Assembly: GCA_903904835.1 (NCBI GenBank) | Contig: CAIVEI010000175.1 | Location: 1-64,000 of the forward strand | Direction of reading: 5' to 3' | Source of the DNA: an uncultured Schlesneria sp. | GTDB lineage: Bacteria > Planctomycetota > Planctomycetia > Planctomycetales > Planctomycetaceae | DNA: 64,000 nucleotides | Part shown: one piece after another, positions 28,438-37,057 of the stretch | Numbering within the stretch: position 1 is the stretch's first letter | Layout of the letters: each line of letters opens with the position of its first letter | The notes under the pieces: generated by a model | What the model was told of the DNA's origin: nothing | Databases searched by the model: none | The model's input: the letters and a program-made list of their open reading frames with translations, nothing else | Translations under genes and position numbers: made by a program

Positions 28438-28541
28438 AAAAAACCGACGTGATCGAACACACTGATGTGTTCACTCACGTCGGTTTACTCTGAAACAAGC
28501 CCCCCGACACGGCCGGGCTGCTCTTTATCAAGTCTTCCGAT
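28438..28541 (-). ncRNA. candidate riboswitch/attenuator leader RNA, copy 3
   Basis: Read on the minus strand: ATCGGAAGAC at the 5' end (28541), AGC/GCT around the hairpin CCCG/CGGG, then AGAGTAAACCGACG. The terminator follows: AAACCGACGTGA pairs with TCACGTCGGTTT, and a run of T ends at 28438. All signature positions of the plus-strand copies are kept, with AAACCGAC in place of AAGCCGAC, compensated in the terminator's right arm (GTCGGTTT). The Csp-like gene starts about 77 bases downstream. Confidence 0.75.
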
Positions 28542-28752
28542 AATTGCCGCGAGTATGCTATCACGTTGAATGGGGAAAGACGACTGCTTGTTTGAAATCA
28601 AAATCCGTGACAGGCGATATATCCAAACGGAGATATTCCGTGTTTCCTTCCTTTTCTCTGAATAATTGTTCTTAAGTGATTGCTATTCTAAAAAAATCAT
28701 GTAGGATCAAATCAGTGAAGTGAGTCGAGGTGAAGCCTTATCTCCCTGCCAC

Positions 28753-28859
28753 ATCGGAAAACTAGATAGAAAGCAACTCGGCTTATACCGAGAGGCTGGT
28801 TACTGAGTAAGCCGACGCGATGAAATTCCTTTTGGTGTTTCATCGCGTCGGCTTTTTTT
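28753..28859 (+). ncRNA. candidate riboswitch/attenuator leader RNA, copy 4
   Basis: ATCGGAAAAC, AAC/GTT pairing, AGC/GCT around hairpin CTCGG/CCGAG, then GAGTAAGCCGACGC. The terminator stem AGCCGACGCGATGAAA / TTTCATCGCGTCGGCT is perfect over 16 bp and followed by seven T. Against copy 2 the hairpin changes CCCG/CGGG to CTCGG/CCGAG, a compensatory change. A TTGCTA-16-TAGGAT promoter candidate lies at 28680-28707. The next gene is the 61-aa membrane protein at 29025. Confidence 0.78.
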
Positions 28860-29024
28860 GTTTTTTAACTTGCAGCGATGGCTCATTAAAGAGTTTGAAG
28901 TTCGTAGCACATGATATTTCCTGTGACTATTTGTGATTCTCAGCACCAAAGCTTGTGGTCGAAGCGCTCTGGAAAGAGATCGCTCATTGTGACCAACGAC
29001 GTTTCAATTCACATGGGGTGACAA

Positions 29025-29210
29025 ATGCTAAATCTCGCAGTGACCGCTTTTCCGCTGGCGATGGCCGGAGATTCGTTGGCATACCTGTTAGTGGGCGGCG
29101 GCGTTATTGGGGCGATGGTCAGCATGGTTATCGCGAAAACGATTAAGCAAGTAAACGCATTTAGTCAGGATCACCGCCAAGCTAAATATAAGACGCGTGA
29201 CCTTGTCTGA
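29025..29210 (+). CDS. small single-pass or two-segment membrane protein
   Basis: 61 aa. LAVTAFPLAMAG could be a signal or first helix and AYLLVGGGVIGAMVSMVIA is a clear transmembrane segment, followed by a charged tail (KTIKQVNAFSQDHRQAKYKTRD). GGGGTGAC precedes the ATG. No family was recognised. It belongs to the set of tiny membrane proteins in this region that are preceded by the structured leader RNA (copy 4, 165 bases upstream). Confidence 0.65.
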   Translation: MLNLAVTAFPLAMAGDSLAYLLVGGGVIGAMVSMVIAKTIKQVNAFSQDHRQAKYKTRDLV

Positions 29211-29383
29211 CCGATCTGTCGGCCTGTTCTTTAGTTGCAGCGTCTGATTCCGGCGACCTATTGAATGAGTCACATCCGTCGTGCTCTTTCAGGTTGACAC
29301 AGTTGATCGCAGCGGAATGCTGTGGCGAGGGTGAGTCGATCGGAATAGGCATAGAGGTTTCTGACGAGTGAGGAGGTATTTCA

Positions 29384-29788
29384 ATGTCGACGCAGCAAGC
29401 TAACTCCAATAAGGCGATCAGGCTTCCGCTTGGAAACGCAATTTACCGTTCGATGACGTCGACCATCGTCAAGACTGATGCTATGGAGTTGACCCGGTGG
29501 GTACTTCCGGCTGGCAAATCGATTCCGACGCACAACGTTCCCGGCGAAATCACGGTTCAATGCCTTGAAGGGCGGGTCGCTTTCAAAGCGGGGGGAAAGA
29601 CCCAGGACATTAAGGCGGGTTATTTGCTTTTTCTTTCCGCCGGGGAGATTCATTCCGTCACCGCAGTTGAAGATTCTACTCTGCTTGTGACGCAGCTTCT
29701 GCCATCGATCAAGCCTCGCGAAAAGGTCGACGTCGTGCAAGAAGCGTCGGAAGAATCGTTTCCTGCCAGCGATTCACCAGCTTATTGA
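29384..29788 (+). CDS. single-domain cupin protein
   Basis: 134 aa. Cupin core: RWVLPAGKSIPTHNVPGEITVQCLEGRVAF, then LKAGYLLFLSAGEIHSVTAVEDS-type second motif with GEIHSV. The first motif keeps H and E (THN..GE). The C terminus DVVQEASEESFPASDSPAY carries an EASEESFPASD motif seen at the ends of several small stress-related proteins in environmental bacteria. AGGAGG lies 8 bases before the ATG. Probably a metal-binding small-molecule sensor or enzyme; the substrate cannot be told. Confidence 0.85.
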   Translation: MSTQQANSNKAIRLPLGNAIYRSMTSTIVKTDAMELTRWVLPAGKSIPTHNVPGEITVQCLEGRVAFKAGGKTQDIKAGYLLFLSAGEIHSVTAVEDSTLLVTQLLPSIKPREKVDVVQEASEESFPASDSPAY

Positions 29789-29883
29789 TGAAGGCGATGT
29801 GACTGTCAGAGTGAATGTCGCGATTTGGGCGATTTCATTGAACCTATTCCGAAAGAACTGCCCTAAATACCAGGAAACGACGA

Positions 29884-30543
29884 ATGATGTTTCATCGAAA
29901 ACTATTAATTGCGACGATCGTTTGTGGAATGTTATCGTTCGGCGCGGGGGCAAAAGCAGGGGTCATCTACAATAATCTTCCCCCCGTCACGACCTCAGGC
30001 GGCACGGACCCCTTTGCTGTGGATGGCCCATCTTTCAACTCGTTTTCCACTGGCAGCAGCGTTTCGGTCCTCACTGACGTGAAATTGATGCTCTCAGGTA
30101 CTCCAGGGGTTGCTCAATTCACAGTCAGTCTCCTTAGTGACTCATCAAAGAGTCCCGGATCGCTGCTGGCGACGTTGGGAACGTTTAGCGACGGTACCTT
30201 GACACCATCGGCGTCGGTCTACAACGTTCCTGTTGCAGCTTATGCGCTCGCTGCTGGTACACGCTACTGGGTCGAGTTGAATACGGCACCGACGGGTCCG
30301 ACTTCGAGTGTGGCCTGGGACTATGCCACAAATGCGACGGGCATTGGCGTGAGCGGGGAATACTGGGCCTACAATCCATCGGGCGTGCTTACAGTCACTG
30401 CAAATGCGGACAATAGTGGTCCTTTTCAGATGGAAGTGACGACGTCTGTTTCTTCGGCAGTTCCCGAACCCGGTACGCTTTATCAAATTCTGACGGCGCT
30501 TGGGATTGGCGTTAGTGCAATTGCGCGTCGTCGTATGGTGTGA
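29884..30543 (+). CDS. PEP-CTERM sorted surface protein
   Basis: 219 aa. Signal peptide (LLIATIVCGMLSFGAGAKAG), a beta-rich middle of choice-of-anchor type (YNNLPPVTTSGGTDPFAVDG...), and a C-terminal VPEPGTLYQILTALGIGVSAIARRRMV: PEP motif, hydrophobic helix and Arg cluster, as recognised by exosortases. AGGA lies upstream of the ATG. Unlike the other PEP-CTERM gene at 54201 it has no leader RNA copy. It is likely exported and anchored or released at the cell surface. Confidence 0.88.
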   Translation: MMFHRKLLIATIVCGMLSFGAGAKAGVIYNNLPPVTTSGGTDPFAVDGPSFNSFSTGSSVSVLTDVKLMLSGTPGVAQFTVSLLSDSSKSPGSLLATLGTFSDGTLTPSASVYNVPVAAYALAAGTRYWVELNTAPTGPTSSVAWDYATNATGIGVSGEYWAYNPSGVLTVTANADNSGPFQMEVTTSVSSAVPEPGTLYQILTALGIGVSAIARRRMV

Positions 30544-30757
30544 TCGTTATTGCCGGGCAACAGCGAGAAATTCAATCAGTCGACGCCGTCGACTTCGCCT
30601 GCCCGGAGCGAGTGGGGTTTGAATCGTGGTTGCGATTCAGGCCCAATGTCCGTGATGACCAGTTTCCCCTTCAGCCAGTGAAAAGGGCTGTGGAATACAG
30701 TCGCATGTTGCGTCTGTTAAAAGGTCATTACATTTTCTGAAACAGAGGAGCCGAAGA

Positions 30758-31816
30758 ATGAAGACTTGTGTAAATGTGTTATCTGTCGCCGCGTTATCGT
30801 TGAGCTTTCTGAGCTTGCAAGTGATTGCGGACGATAAAAGTGCCGATCAAAAGACGAATTCAGCGGTGACACATCATTTCCGAACGAGCGCGATTGAGGG
30901 GATGTCGGTCCGCAATCATGAGGACGAACACCTCGGTAAAGTGAAGGATCTGGTCATCGAGCTGGAGACTGGCACGATCGTCTACGCCGCTCTTGATTTT
31001 GGCGGATTTATCGGAATTGGTGACAAACTGTTCGCGGTCCCCTGGGACGCTTTCAAGCTTGAGGCCAATGACAAAGGAGAGCACCTTGTGCTGGCTACTA
31101 CGAAGGAAAAGCTCAAAAGCGCACCGGGCTTTGACAAGAGCCACTGGCCAGTCGCAGGCGACCCAGCCTGGTCGCATGTTGACAAGTTCTATGGTCCGTT
31201 GAAAACCGCTCAGCAATCGACAAAGCAGGTCGCCGCACTTGCCCTGTCCCAGCCAGAATCTGCCATGATTCCGGAATGCCTGGAAAAACTGAAGCTTTCA
31301 GAAAAGCAGAGTGAACAGATCAAGGGGATTATCTCCAACTACGACGAATCGATGAATATGGTTGCGAAGCAATTCGGCAGCCGTTATCTACAGACCATCG
31401 AGTTGGAATCGCAGTTGCTTGCCGCAATTGAAGATAATCTGACCGAACCTCAACGTGAGAAAGTCCGAAGTCATCGGCTGAAGACTGCCAAATATGAAAA
31501 GGCAGTTCAAGCAACAAACACTGCTCCGAATCAGGCAACGGCCAAGCCGGCCAACGCGCTCGACGATGCGCATGAAGGGGCTGGAGTGACACTCACTTCC
31601 GAGCAGGAAGAGGCAGCAGATAAGGTGGAAGCAAAATATCGATCTCAATTGCGTTCAATGAACCGCGATATTGAAGGGATGCACGCTCGACTGCTCTCCC
31701 TTTCAGCCTCCAGGATGGTGGCGATCGAAAAGGTACTCACCAAGGAACAGCTCACGGAGCTGCGAGATCATCGAAAGAGTGCACCAGAAGTCAAATTGGT
31801 CGTCGGTAAAAACTAA
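30758..31816 (+). CDS. exported PRC-barrel protein with helical C terminus
   Basis: 352 aa. Signal peptide MKTCVNVLSVAALSLSFLSLQVIA. Residues about 40-135 are a PRC-barrel (MSVRNHEDEHLGKVKDLVIELETG... FGGFIGIGDKLFAVPW), a small beta-barrel often found in stress and envelope proteins. Residues 165-345 are two helical segments with KLSEKQSEQIKGII and LTSEQEEAADKVEAKY, resembling Spy/LTXXQ-type repeats. It lies in the stress island between the PEP-CTERM gene and the Tyr/Gly-rich protein. Envelope-stress function is inferred. Confidence 0.82.
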   Translation: MKTCVNVLSVAALSLSFLSLQVIADDKSADQKTNSAVTHHFRTSAIEGMSVRNHEDEHLGKVKDLVIELETGTIVYAALDFGGFIGIGDKLFAVPWDAFKLEANDKGEHLVLATTKEKLKSAPGFDKSHWPVAGDPAWSHVDKFYGPLKTAQQSTKQVAALALSQPESAMIPECLEKLKLSEKQSEQIKGIISNYDESMNMVAKQFGSRYLQTIELESQLLAAIEDNLTEPQREKVRSHRLKTAKYEKAVQATNTAPNQATAKPANALDDAHEGAGVTLTSEQEEAADKVEAKYRSQLRSMNRDIEGMHARLLSLSASRMVAIEKVLTKEQLTELRDHRKSAPEVKLVVGKN

Positions 31817-31930
31817 CCGAAGAGGTTTGGTTTAACTGTCTTCAATTGTGTGGCATGGGACCGAAAACACCGCGTCCTGTGCCACATTTGTTTGTTTCGA
31901 TCAATTCCATCACTCATCCAAAAGGCATCT

Positions 31931-32275
31931 ATGATGAAACGACGGCTTTACTTGATGATTCTGCTACTGGGTATGCTCGTCATCACTGCTGGCGAGAGTC
32001 TTGCATACGGTCCGTATAACAACGGATATGGGCGAGTTGGCCCTGGTCCTCGCCGATATTACGGTTATGGAAATGGCCGTTATGATAACGAGTACGGCGC
32101 AAGAAGGGTAAACCCTTACAACTATTCCAACTATGGAACTGGCCCGTACGGTAATGGTTATATCGGCAACGGGTATGGATACGGAAATGGCTATGGTGGC
32201 TATGGAAACGATTACAATTACGGAAATGGATTTGTCTACCGAGGCCCATTAGGATTCGGACTTTCCATATTCTAA
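31931..32275 (+). CDS. secreted Gly/Tyr/Asn-rich low-complexity protein
   Basis: 114 aa from the ATG at 31931 (MMKRRLYLMILLLGMLVITAGESLAYG), with AAAAGG upstream; the start gives a clear signal peptide. The mature part is almost only G, Y and N, with repeats such as GNGYGYGNGYGGYGND and ends in GFVYRGPLGFGLSIF. Such sequences occur in sticky or amyloid-like surface proteins. Function unknown. Confidence 0.75.
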   Translation: MMKRRLYLMILLLGMLVITAGESLAYGPYNNGYGRVGPGPRRYYGYGNGRYDNEYGARRVNPYNYSNYGTGPYGNGYIGNGYGYGNGYGGYGNDYNYGNGFVYRGPLGFGLSIF

Positions 32276-32311
32276 AATGAACCAGTTGTGCATTGACGAT
32301 ACGAGATCAGG

Positions 32312-32363
32312 AGCCGACGTGATGGAATTCCCTTCAAGGCGTTCTGATGCGTCGGCTTCTTTT
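32312..32363 (+). terminator. terminator-only relic of the leader RNA family, upstream of mgtA
   Basis: AGCCGACGTGATGGAATTCC...GATGCGTCGGCTTCTTTT matches the terminator halves of copies 2 and 4 closely (GCCGACG, ATGGAAT, GTTCTG, GTCGGCTT) but the stem has mismatches. No ATCGGAA or central hairpin is recognisable upstream. It lies 35 bases before the MgtA start. Confidence 0.55.
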
Positions 32364-32398
32364 CGTCCCGGGAACTTTCTTTCGCCGTCTGGAACCAA

Positions 32399-35032
32399 AT
32401 GTCGCAAGCAAAAGTCTCTACGGCAGTAACGCAAGTTTCAAAAAACGTGATTGAATCGGCGGCGATGGAGATTGAAGCCGTTCTGATGAAGCTTTCGACA
32501 CGGCGCGAAGGGTTGACCAGCGACGAGGCTCGTACTCGATTTGCAAAGTATGGGCCGAATGAGCTGGCAAAAGACCAGCAGACGAGTCTGCTGATGCTGC
32601 TCTGGCGTGCGGTTCTCAACCCACTGGTGGTTCTTCTGTTGGTCCTGGCAACCATCTCGTTCGCCACCCGTGACCCGCGGGCCGGGATCATGATGTCGCT
32701 GATGATCGTGACAAGTGTCGGTCTGAGGCTGATCCAGGAAGCGAAAGCGGGACGGGCGGCGGCCAGGTTAAAAGCGATGATCTCGGTCACTGCCACCGTC
32801 ACTCGTGATGGCAAATCTCAGGAAATTGCTGTTTCCCAACTGGTTCCCGGTGACATGATCCAACTGGCGGCAGGGGATATGATCCCTGCCGATGTCCGTA
32901 TCGTGACGGCGAAGGATCTGTACGTGACTCAAAGCTCGCTCACGGGCGAGAGCTTGCCTGTGGAAAAGTTCGCGAACGTCAAGGAGGCTGGGACAACTGC
33001 GCCGATCGATCTGGCGAACATCGCCTTTCTCGGCACGAGTGTCGGAAGCGGATCAGCGACCGCAGTTGTGATCACAACCGGTAAAGAAACTTATCTTGGC
33101 GGTATGGCCCATACACTTTCCGATGTGCCACAAGAGACTGCTTTCGATAAAGGGATTGCTCAATTCACCTGGTTGATGCTGCGATTCATTCTGATCATGG
33201 TCCCTCTGGTCTTCCTGATTAACGGCTTTACCAAGGGGAATTGGGTGGAAGCCTTTTTCTTCGCTGTCGCGGTGGCCGTGGGACTTACGCCCGACATGTT
33301 GCCGATGATCGTGACGGTGTGTCTCTCAAAAGGGGCGCTGGAAATGAGCCGCCAGAAGGTAATCGTCAAAAGGATTAATGCGATTCAGAATCTGGGTGCG
33401 ATGGATGTGCTCTGCACAGACAAGACCGGCACGCTGACGATGGATCGCGTGATCCTGGAGAGACATTGCGACGTTGAATTGAAAGAGGACGATGGCGTGC
33501 TCGCGCTGGCCTATATGAACAGTCATTTCCAGACAGGATTGAAGAACGTCCTGGACCGCGCGGTGCTGGCCCATACTGAAGTCCACACTCATGCGAAGAT
33601 CCCCGATTATGCAAAAGTGGACGAGATCCCTTTCGACTTCCAGCGTCGCATCATGTCTGTTGTCGTCCGTACGCCCGAAGGTAAAGACCGAATTATCAGC
33701 AAGGGAGCACCGGAAGAGATCTTCCCTCGCTGTGCGAACTTCGTGCTCGCTGACAAACTCAACCCGATGGATCATCCGCATATCGAACAGTTGAAGAAAG
33801 AATACGAGACTCTTTCGGCCGATGGCTTCCGTGTTCTGGCCATTGCCAGTAAAGACATTGAGCCACGGGGTGCAGTCGTGGGGAACTCGACACCGTATTC
33901 CACGAAGGACGAGCGCGACCTGATTCTGAACGGCTATGTCGCCTTCCTGGACCCGCCGAAGGAAACCGCTGCTGCGGCGATCAAGGCACTGCAAAGTCAC
34001 GGCGTGTCAGTCAAAGTTGTCACCGGTGATAACGATCTGGTCGCACGCAAGATCTGCAAAGAGGTCGGTCTCGACACATCGGTGATGTTGCTTGGCAGTG
34101 ATGTCGAGAAGATGTCCGACACGCAACTTGCTGATGCTTCTGAAAAAGCGACGTTGTTTGCTCGAGTCACTCCTGCTCACAAGCAACGGATCATCCAGGC
34201 TCTGCAATCTCGCAAGCACACTGTGGGGTTTATGGGGGACGGCATCAATGACGCTCCTGCGCTACATGCGGCGGATGTCGGAATCAGCGTTGATACGGCC
34301 GTGGATGTTGCCAAAGAGTCGGCCGATATGATTCTTCTGGAAAAATCGCTGATGGTCCTGGAAGCGGGTGTGGTTGAAGGGCGAAAGGTTTTTGCCAACA
34401 TCCTCAAGTATGTCCGCATGGGTGCCAGCAGCAACTTCGGCAACATGTTCAGTGTTCTCGGGGCGAGCGTTTTCGTCCCCTTTTTACCGATGGCCCCGAT
34501 TCAGATCCTGGCCAATAACCTGTTGTATGATATTGGCCAGACGACCATTCCGACCGATGATGTCGACCCCGAGCAAGTCGAAAAGCCACGCCCCTGGGAC
34601 ATTAAACGGCTGACCCGTTTCATTGTTTTTATTGGTCCGTGCTCATCAATCTTCGACTACACGACGTATTTTATGATGCTTTATGTCTTTAACTGCTGGA
34701 ACGTTTCCACACCCGCGGCTGCGGCTCGAAGTGCGAGTCTCTTTCAGACCGGCTGGTTTGTTGAGAGTTTGCTGACACAGACACTGATCATTCACATTAT
34801 CCGCACCAACAAAATTCCATTTCTACAAAGCCGGGCGTCCTGGCCGATGATGGTCATGTCTGCGGTGATCATGATGGCTGGAATCGCTATTCCTTTCACG
34901 TCGCTGGGACGTTCTCTGGGCTTCACGGCCTTGCCGTCGTTGTATTGGCCGCTGTTGGCGATCACGCTCGTGTGTTACGCAGTCTTGACCCAGTTGGTCA
35001 AAATGTGGCTGCTGAGGATCAGGTGGATCTGA
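32399..35032 (+). CDS. mgtA: magnesium-translocating P-type ATPase (P3B)
   Basis: 877 aa, close to the usual 890-900. N-terminal cation-ATPase domain (GPNELAKDQQTSLLMLLWRA), actuator TGES (QSSLTGESLPVEK), phosphorylation site D341 in CTDKTGTLTMD, hinge GDGINDAPALHAADVGISV, and a C-terminal membrane block of several helices. It imports Mg2+ (perhaps Ni2+) at the cost of ATP. LTPDMLPMIV in M4 is typical of MgtA/MgtB. The unusual upstream feature is the leader-RNA terminator relic. It may be regulated with the stress island. Confidence 0.92.
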   Translation: MSQAKVSTAVTQVSKNVIESAAMEIEAVLMKLSTRREGLTSDEARTRFAKYGPNELAKDQQTSLLMLLWRAVLNPLVVLLLVLATISFATRDPRAGIMMSLMIVTSVGLRLIQEAKAGRAAARLKAMISVTATVTRDGKSQEIAVSQLVPGDMIQLAAGDMIPADVRIVTAKDLYVTQSSLTGESLPVEKFANVKEAGTTAPIDLANIAFLGTSVGSGSATAVVITTGKETYLGGMAHTLSDVPQETAFDKGIAQFTWLMLRFILIMVPLVFLINGFTKGNWVEAFFFAVAVAVGLTPDMLPMIVTVCLSKGALEMSRQKVIVKRINAIQNLGAMDVLCTDKTGTLTMDRVILERHCDVELKEDDGVLALAYMNSHFQTGLKNVLDRAVLAHTEVHTHAKIPDYAKVDEIPFDFQRRIMSVVVRTPEGKDRIISKGAPEEIFPRCANFVLADKLNPMDHPHIEQLKKEYETLSADGFRVLAIASKDIEPRGAVVGNSTPYSTKDERDLILNGYVAFLDPPKETAAAAIKALQSHGVSVKVVTGDNDLVARKICKEVGLDTSVMLLGSDVEKMSDTQLADASEKATLFARVTPAHKQRIIQALQSRKHTVGFMGDGINDAPALHAADVGISVDTAVDVAKESADMILLEKSLMVLEAGVVEGRKVFANILKYVRMGASSNFGNMFSVLGASVFVPFLPMAPIQILANNLLYDIGQTTIPTDDVDPEQVEKPRPWDIKRLTRFIVFIGPCSSIFDYTTYFMMLYVFNCWNVSTPAAAARSASLFQTGWFVESLLTQTLIIHIIRTNKIPFLQSRASWPMMVMSAVIMMAGIAIPFTSLGRSLGFTALPSLYWPLLAITLVCYAVLTQLVKMWLLRIRWI

Positions 35033-35299
35033 CTGGGCTTTTGTCTGGTGAATAGCGCCGAGGGTGCTTTTGTCTACGGATTTCGGAGACCTTGCCAGTT
35101 GATGATTGCCAATCAGTTATTGGACTATCGTAGAACAGTCAGGCGAGCTTATGCCGTTGCAGCAACGTGTGACCATAACGGAAGAGGCATCTTTGCCTGC
35201 ACTTGATCGTTAAGCCATAAGTCTGACACACTCTTCGCCTCTCGCTGAATATTCTGGTGACTGACGTTGACCGTATGAGAGAGCGGTCGCATCCTGTTT

Positions 35300-35542
35300 T
35301 TATCGCTTAATTGTTCCGCTGGTCGGATTGGATTCGCTGACGGAAAGCGTTTTGTGTGTGTCGTGATGCGAGGCTGCGACCATGTCTGCGATGTAATTCG
35401 CTGAAGAAACAATTGCCAGGCAAATCGCTTTGGATTCGTTCGTCAATTGTTCGAAAACGATGCCGTGTTCGTTGCACCGTTGAAAAAAATAATTTTCCGC
35501 ATCGCTCAACTCAACATCGTTGACATGTGTCGCCCGAGTCAC
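35300..35542 (-). CDS. small hypothetical protein
   Basis: 80 aa from a GTG at 35542, selected because AAGGAG lies 8 bases upstream; the longer frame upstream is not needed. Sequence begins VTRATHVNDVELSDAENYFFQRC and contains a helical SKAICLAIVSSANYIADMVAASHHD. No family recognised. It is the only plausible gene in 35033-35935. Confidence 0.5.
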   Translation of the reverse strand: MTRATHVNDVELSDAENYFFQRCNEHGIVFEQLTNESKAICLAIVSSANYIADMVAASHHDTHKTLSVSESNPTSGTIKR

Positions 35543-35935
35543 GTTGCCCTCTCCTTTCCAGACGGCTTGATTACAGGAAAATCTCTCCAATCGCGTACGT
35601 CATTCGAGCGGGGTGAGTTCGAATAATCACGCGAATGTTGTCACGTCTTCGGATTTTAAAAAATGCATCAATCGTCGGCAAATCTAAACTGAAAGGTTGT
35701 CACCACAACCCGCAAAACATCCTTCATTCTTTGAATCGTTGACAAGGGAATGGGTGAGCCTTTCAATTCTGATCGTGGCTCTTTCGCCACAAGCGTGGCA
35801 TGGATAATCCTTGTTTTGTTCGATAGACTTCCGCGCGATTCTGCGAGAGGAATCACTCAGGAGTCTGCAAACGCAAAGTCTTTGCAAAAGTGAAAACCAG
35901 GCGACCGACGGACCACAACAGAAAGTGAGCAAACA
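35543..35935. other. intergenic stretch without recognised features
   Basis: 393 bases between the small minus-strand gene and the plus-strand gene at 35936. Only weak overlapping frames are present, without a good ribosome-binding site or family likeness. It should contain two divergent promoters. Confidence 0.5.
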
Positions 35936-36268
35936 ATGGCGAAACAAAAGTCAGGGTCAACAAAGCAACAGACGCACGAAGCGGGCGGAGACGCGTTGGA
36001 AGCGGCACAGGCGAAGAAAGCCGGTGCCAAGTTCGAATGGCATTTCGGCCGAGTTACTCGACTGGGGCATTTCGCGATTCCCGGAGGTCACGGCGTGACG
36101 ATCGTCTGGGAGGAAGGTGGTGTGACCTCACAGCAAGGCGATATCAATGCCGATCAATGGGAGATCTTCAAGCTGGCGTTCATGAGCACGGGCCGCATTG
36201 CCGTTCTGAGCGACGCGGAGGGTGAGGGGTGGATGTACGATTACCGGTATCTGGAAGCGGTCCGATGA
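35936..36268 (+). CDS. hypothetical protein
   Basis: 110 aa. Charged, low-complexity N terminus (AKQKSGSTKQQTHEAGG), then a compact hydrophobic/aromatic part (FEWHFGRVTRLGHFAIPGGHGVTIVWEEGG ... WMYDYRYLEAVR) that looks like a small beta domain. No family recognised. It ends 44 bases before leader RNA copy 5. Confidence 0.65.
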   Translation: MAKQKSGSTKQQTHEAGGDALEAAQAKKAGAKFEWHFGRVTRLGHFAIPGGHGVTIVWEEGGVTSQQGDINADQWEIFKLAFMSTGRIAVLSDAEGEGWMYDYRYLEAVR

Positions 36269-36277
36269 GGCTGCCTG

Positions 36278-36304
36278 TGATTATCGAGCAAGAAGCGGTA
36301 TATT
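36278..36304 (+). promoter_or_regulatory. putative promoter of leader RNA copy 5
   Basis: TGATTA (36278-36283), 15-base spacer, TATATT (36299-36304), 7 bases before GTCGG. It shares spacing and GTGA.T..TCGA / CGGTAT-like bases with the promoter candidate of copy 1. Confidence 0.5.
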
Positions 36305-36311
36305 CACTTCA

Positions 36312-36420
36312 GTCGGAAGACAAATGAACGGCATCCGCCATTTGGCGGGGCCTGTCAGGGAAAAAGCGTAAGCCGACCAACCGGAACTTTTTAACAGAAG
36401 TTCCAGTTGGTCGGCTTTTT
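36312..36420 (+). ncRNA. candidate riboswitch/attenuator leader RNA, copy 5
   Basis: GTCGGAAGAC pairs GTCGG with CCGAC and GAC with GTC. The central hairpin is GGC/GCC plus CCGCCA/TGGCGG. The 3' motif is GCGTAAGCCGACC, then terminator stem AGCCGACCAACCGGAACTT / AAGTTCCAGTTGGTCGGCT and five T. Compared with copy 1 the central stem has changed (CCATCC/GGTGG to CCGCCA/TGGCGG) while pairing is kept. The lmo0937-like copy 2 follows 80 bases later. Confidence 0.78.
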
Positions 36421-36500
36421 GCATTTGGACTGGGCGATTTGCGCAAGTCACGCATGTCGCGACTGATTGTTCGAAATCGATTTTAGAACTGGGAAAACAG

Positions 36501-36650
36501 ATGCTTGAGACAATTATCGTCGTACTCGTGATTCTGTGGTTGCTGGGAATGGTCACTTCCGTCACAGCAGGCGGATTGATCCATTTGCTGCTGGTCGTCG
36601 CCGTGGTCGTCATTTTATTGAGGATTATCGGGGGCCGGTCGCCCATCTAG
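36501..36650 (+). CDS. small membrane protein, lmo0937/DUF5670 type (copy 2)
   Basis: 49 aa and only four residues different from the paralogue at 20913-21062 (T for A, I for V, S for A, I for V). Same two hydrophobic segments and TAGGLIH turn. It follows leader RNA copy 5 and precedes the 76-aa membrane protein by 43 bases. The near identity of both gene and leader points to a recent duplication of an RNA-plus-gene cassette. Confidence 0.85.
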   Translation: MLETIIVVLVILWLLGMVTSVTAGGLIHLLLVVAVVVILLRIIGGRSPI

Positions 36651-36693
36651 CGGTCTGAGTCTGTTCGCTCGATTACTTAAGGAGTTCGTTTCC

Positions 36694-36924
36694 ATGAATA
36701 ATAAAGCCCTCGTATTTGTCGGTGTCGTTCTCATCGCAGCGGGAGCGATGGGGTTGTTCTATCGGGCCATTCCGTATACCAGCCGCGATGTCGTGATTGA
36801 TGTGGGGCCGCTTAAAGCCACGGCCGAGACGAGCAAGACCTGGCCGATTCCGCCAATCCTGGGAGGATTAGCGATTGTTGCCGGTATCGTTGTTGTCATT
36901 GCTGGTGCAAGAAAGGCGGCTTAG
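36694..36924 (+). CDS. two-segment small membrane protein, DUF3185-like
   Basis: 76 aa with hydrophobic ALVFVGVVLIAAGAMGLFY and PILGGLAIVAGIVVVIAGA, joined by a polar loop containing DVGPLKATAETSKTWPIPP. Good spacing from AAGGAG to the ATG. The layout is like DUF3185 and related stress-island proteins; function unknown. Probably co-transcribed with the lmo0937-like gene. Confidence 0.75.
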   Translation: MNNKALVFVGVVLIAAGAMGLFYRAIPYTSRDVVIDVGPLKATAETSKTWPIPPILGGLAIVAGIVVVIAGARKAA

Positions 36925-37057
36925 CTCGAAAGCATTGGGAGTCGACCGGCGGACGTTTGGGCGAACACGAAGCCGGTTTTCTTCAATGTGCATTCCGAAT
37001 GCAGCGATGCTCAAATCGTAAGTCAGCGTCGTTTTTGTGGGAAAAAGAGAAATGGAA

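Noticed and set aside
28438-28859. two hairpins read at first as a bidirectional terminator
   Set aside because: The sequences are two separate divergent leader elements, each with its own sensor half and T-tract.
35668-35856. 62-codon minus-strand frame (MIPLAESRGSLSNK...)
   Set aside because: No good ribosome-binding site, no family, and an alternative overlapping frame of similar size; cannot be supported.
36281-36646. 121-codon frame antisense to leader RNA copy 5 and the second lmo0937-like gene
   Set aside because: Both the RNA structure and the plus-strand gene are better supported; the frame is a by-product.
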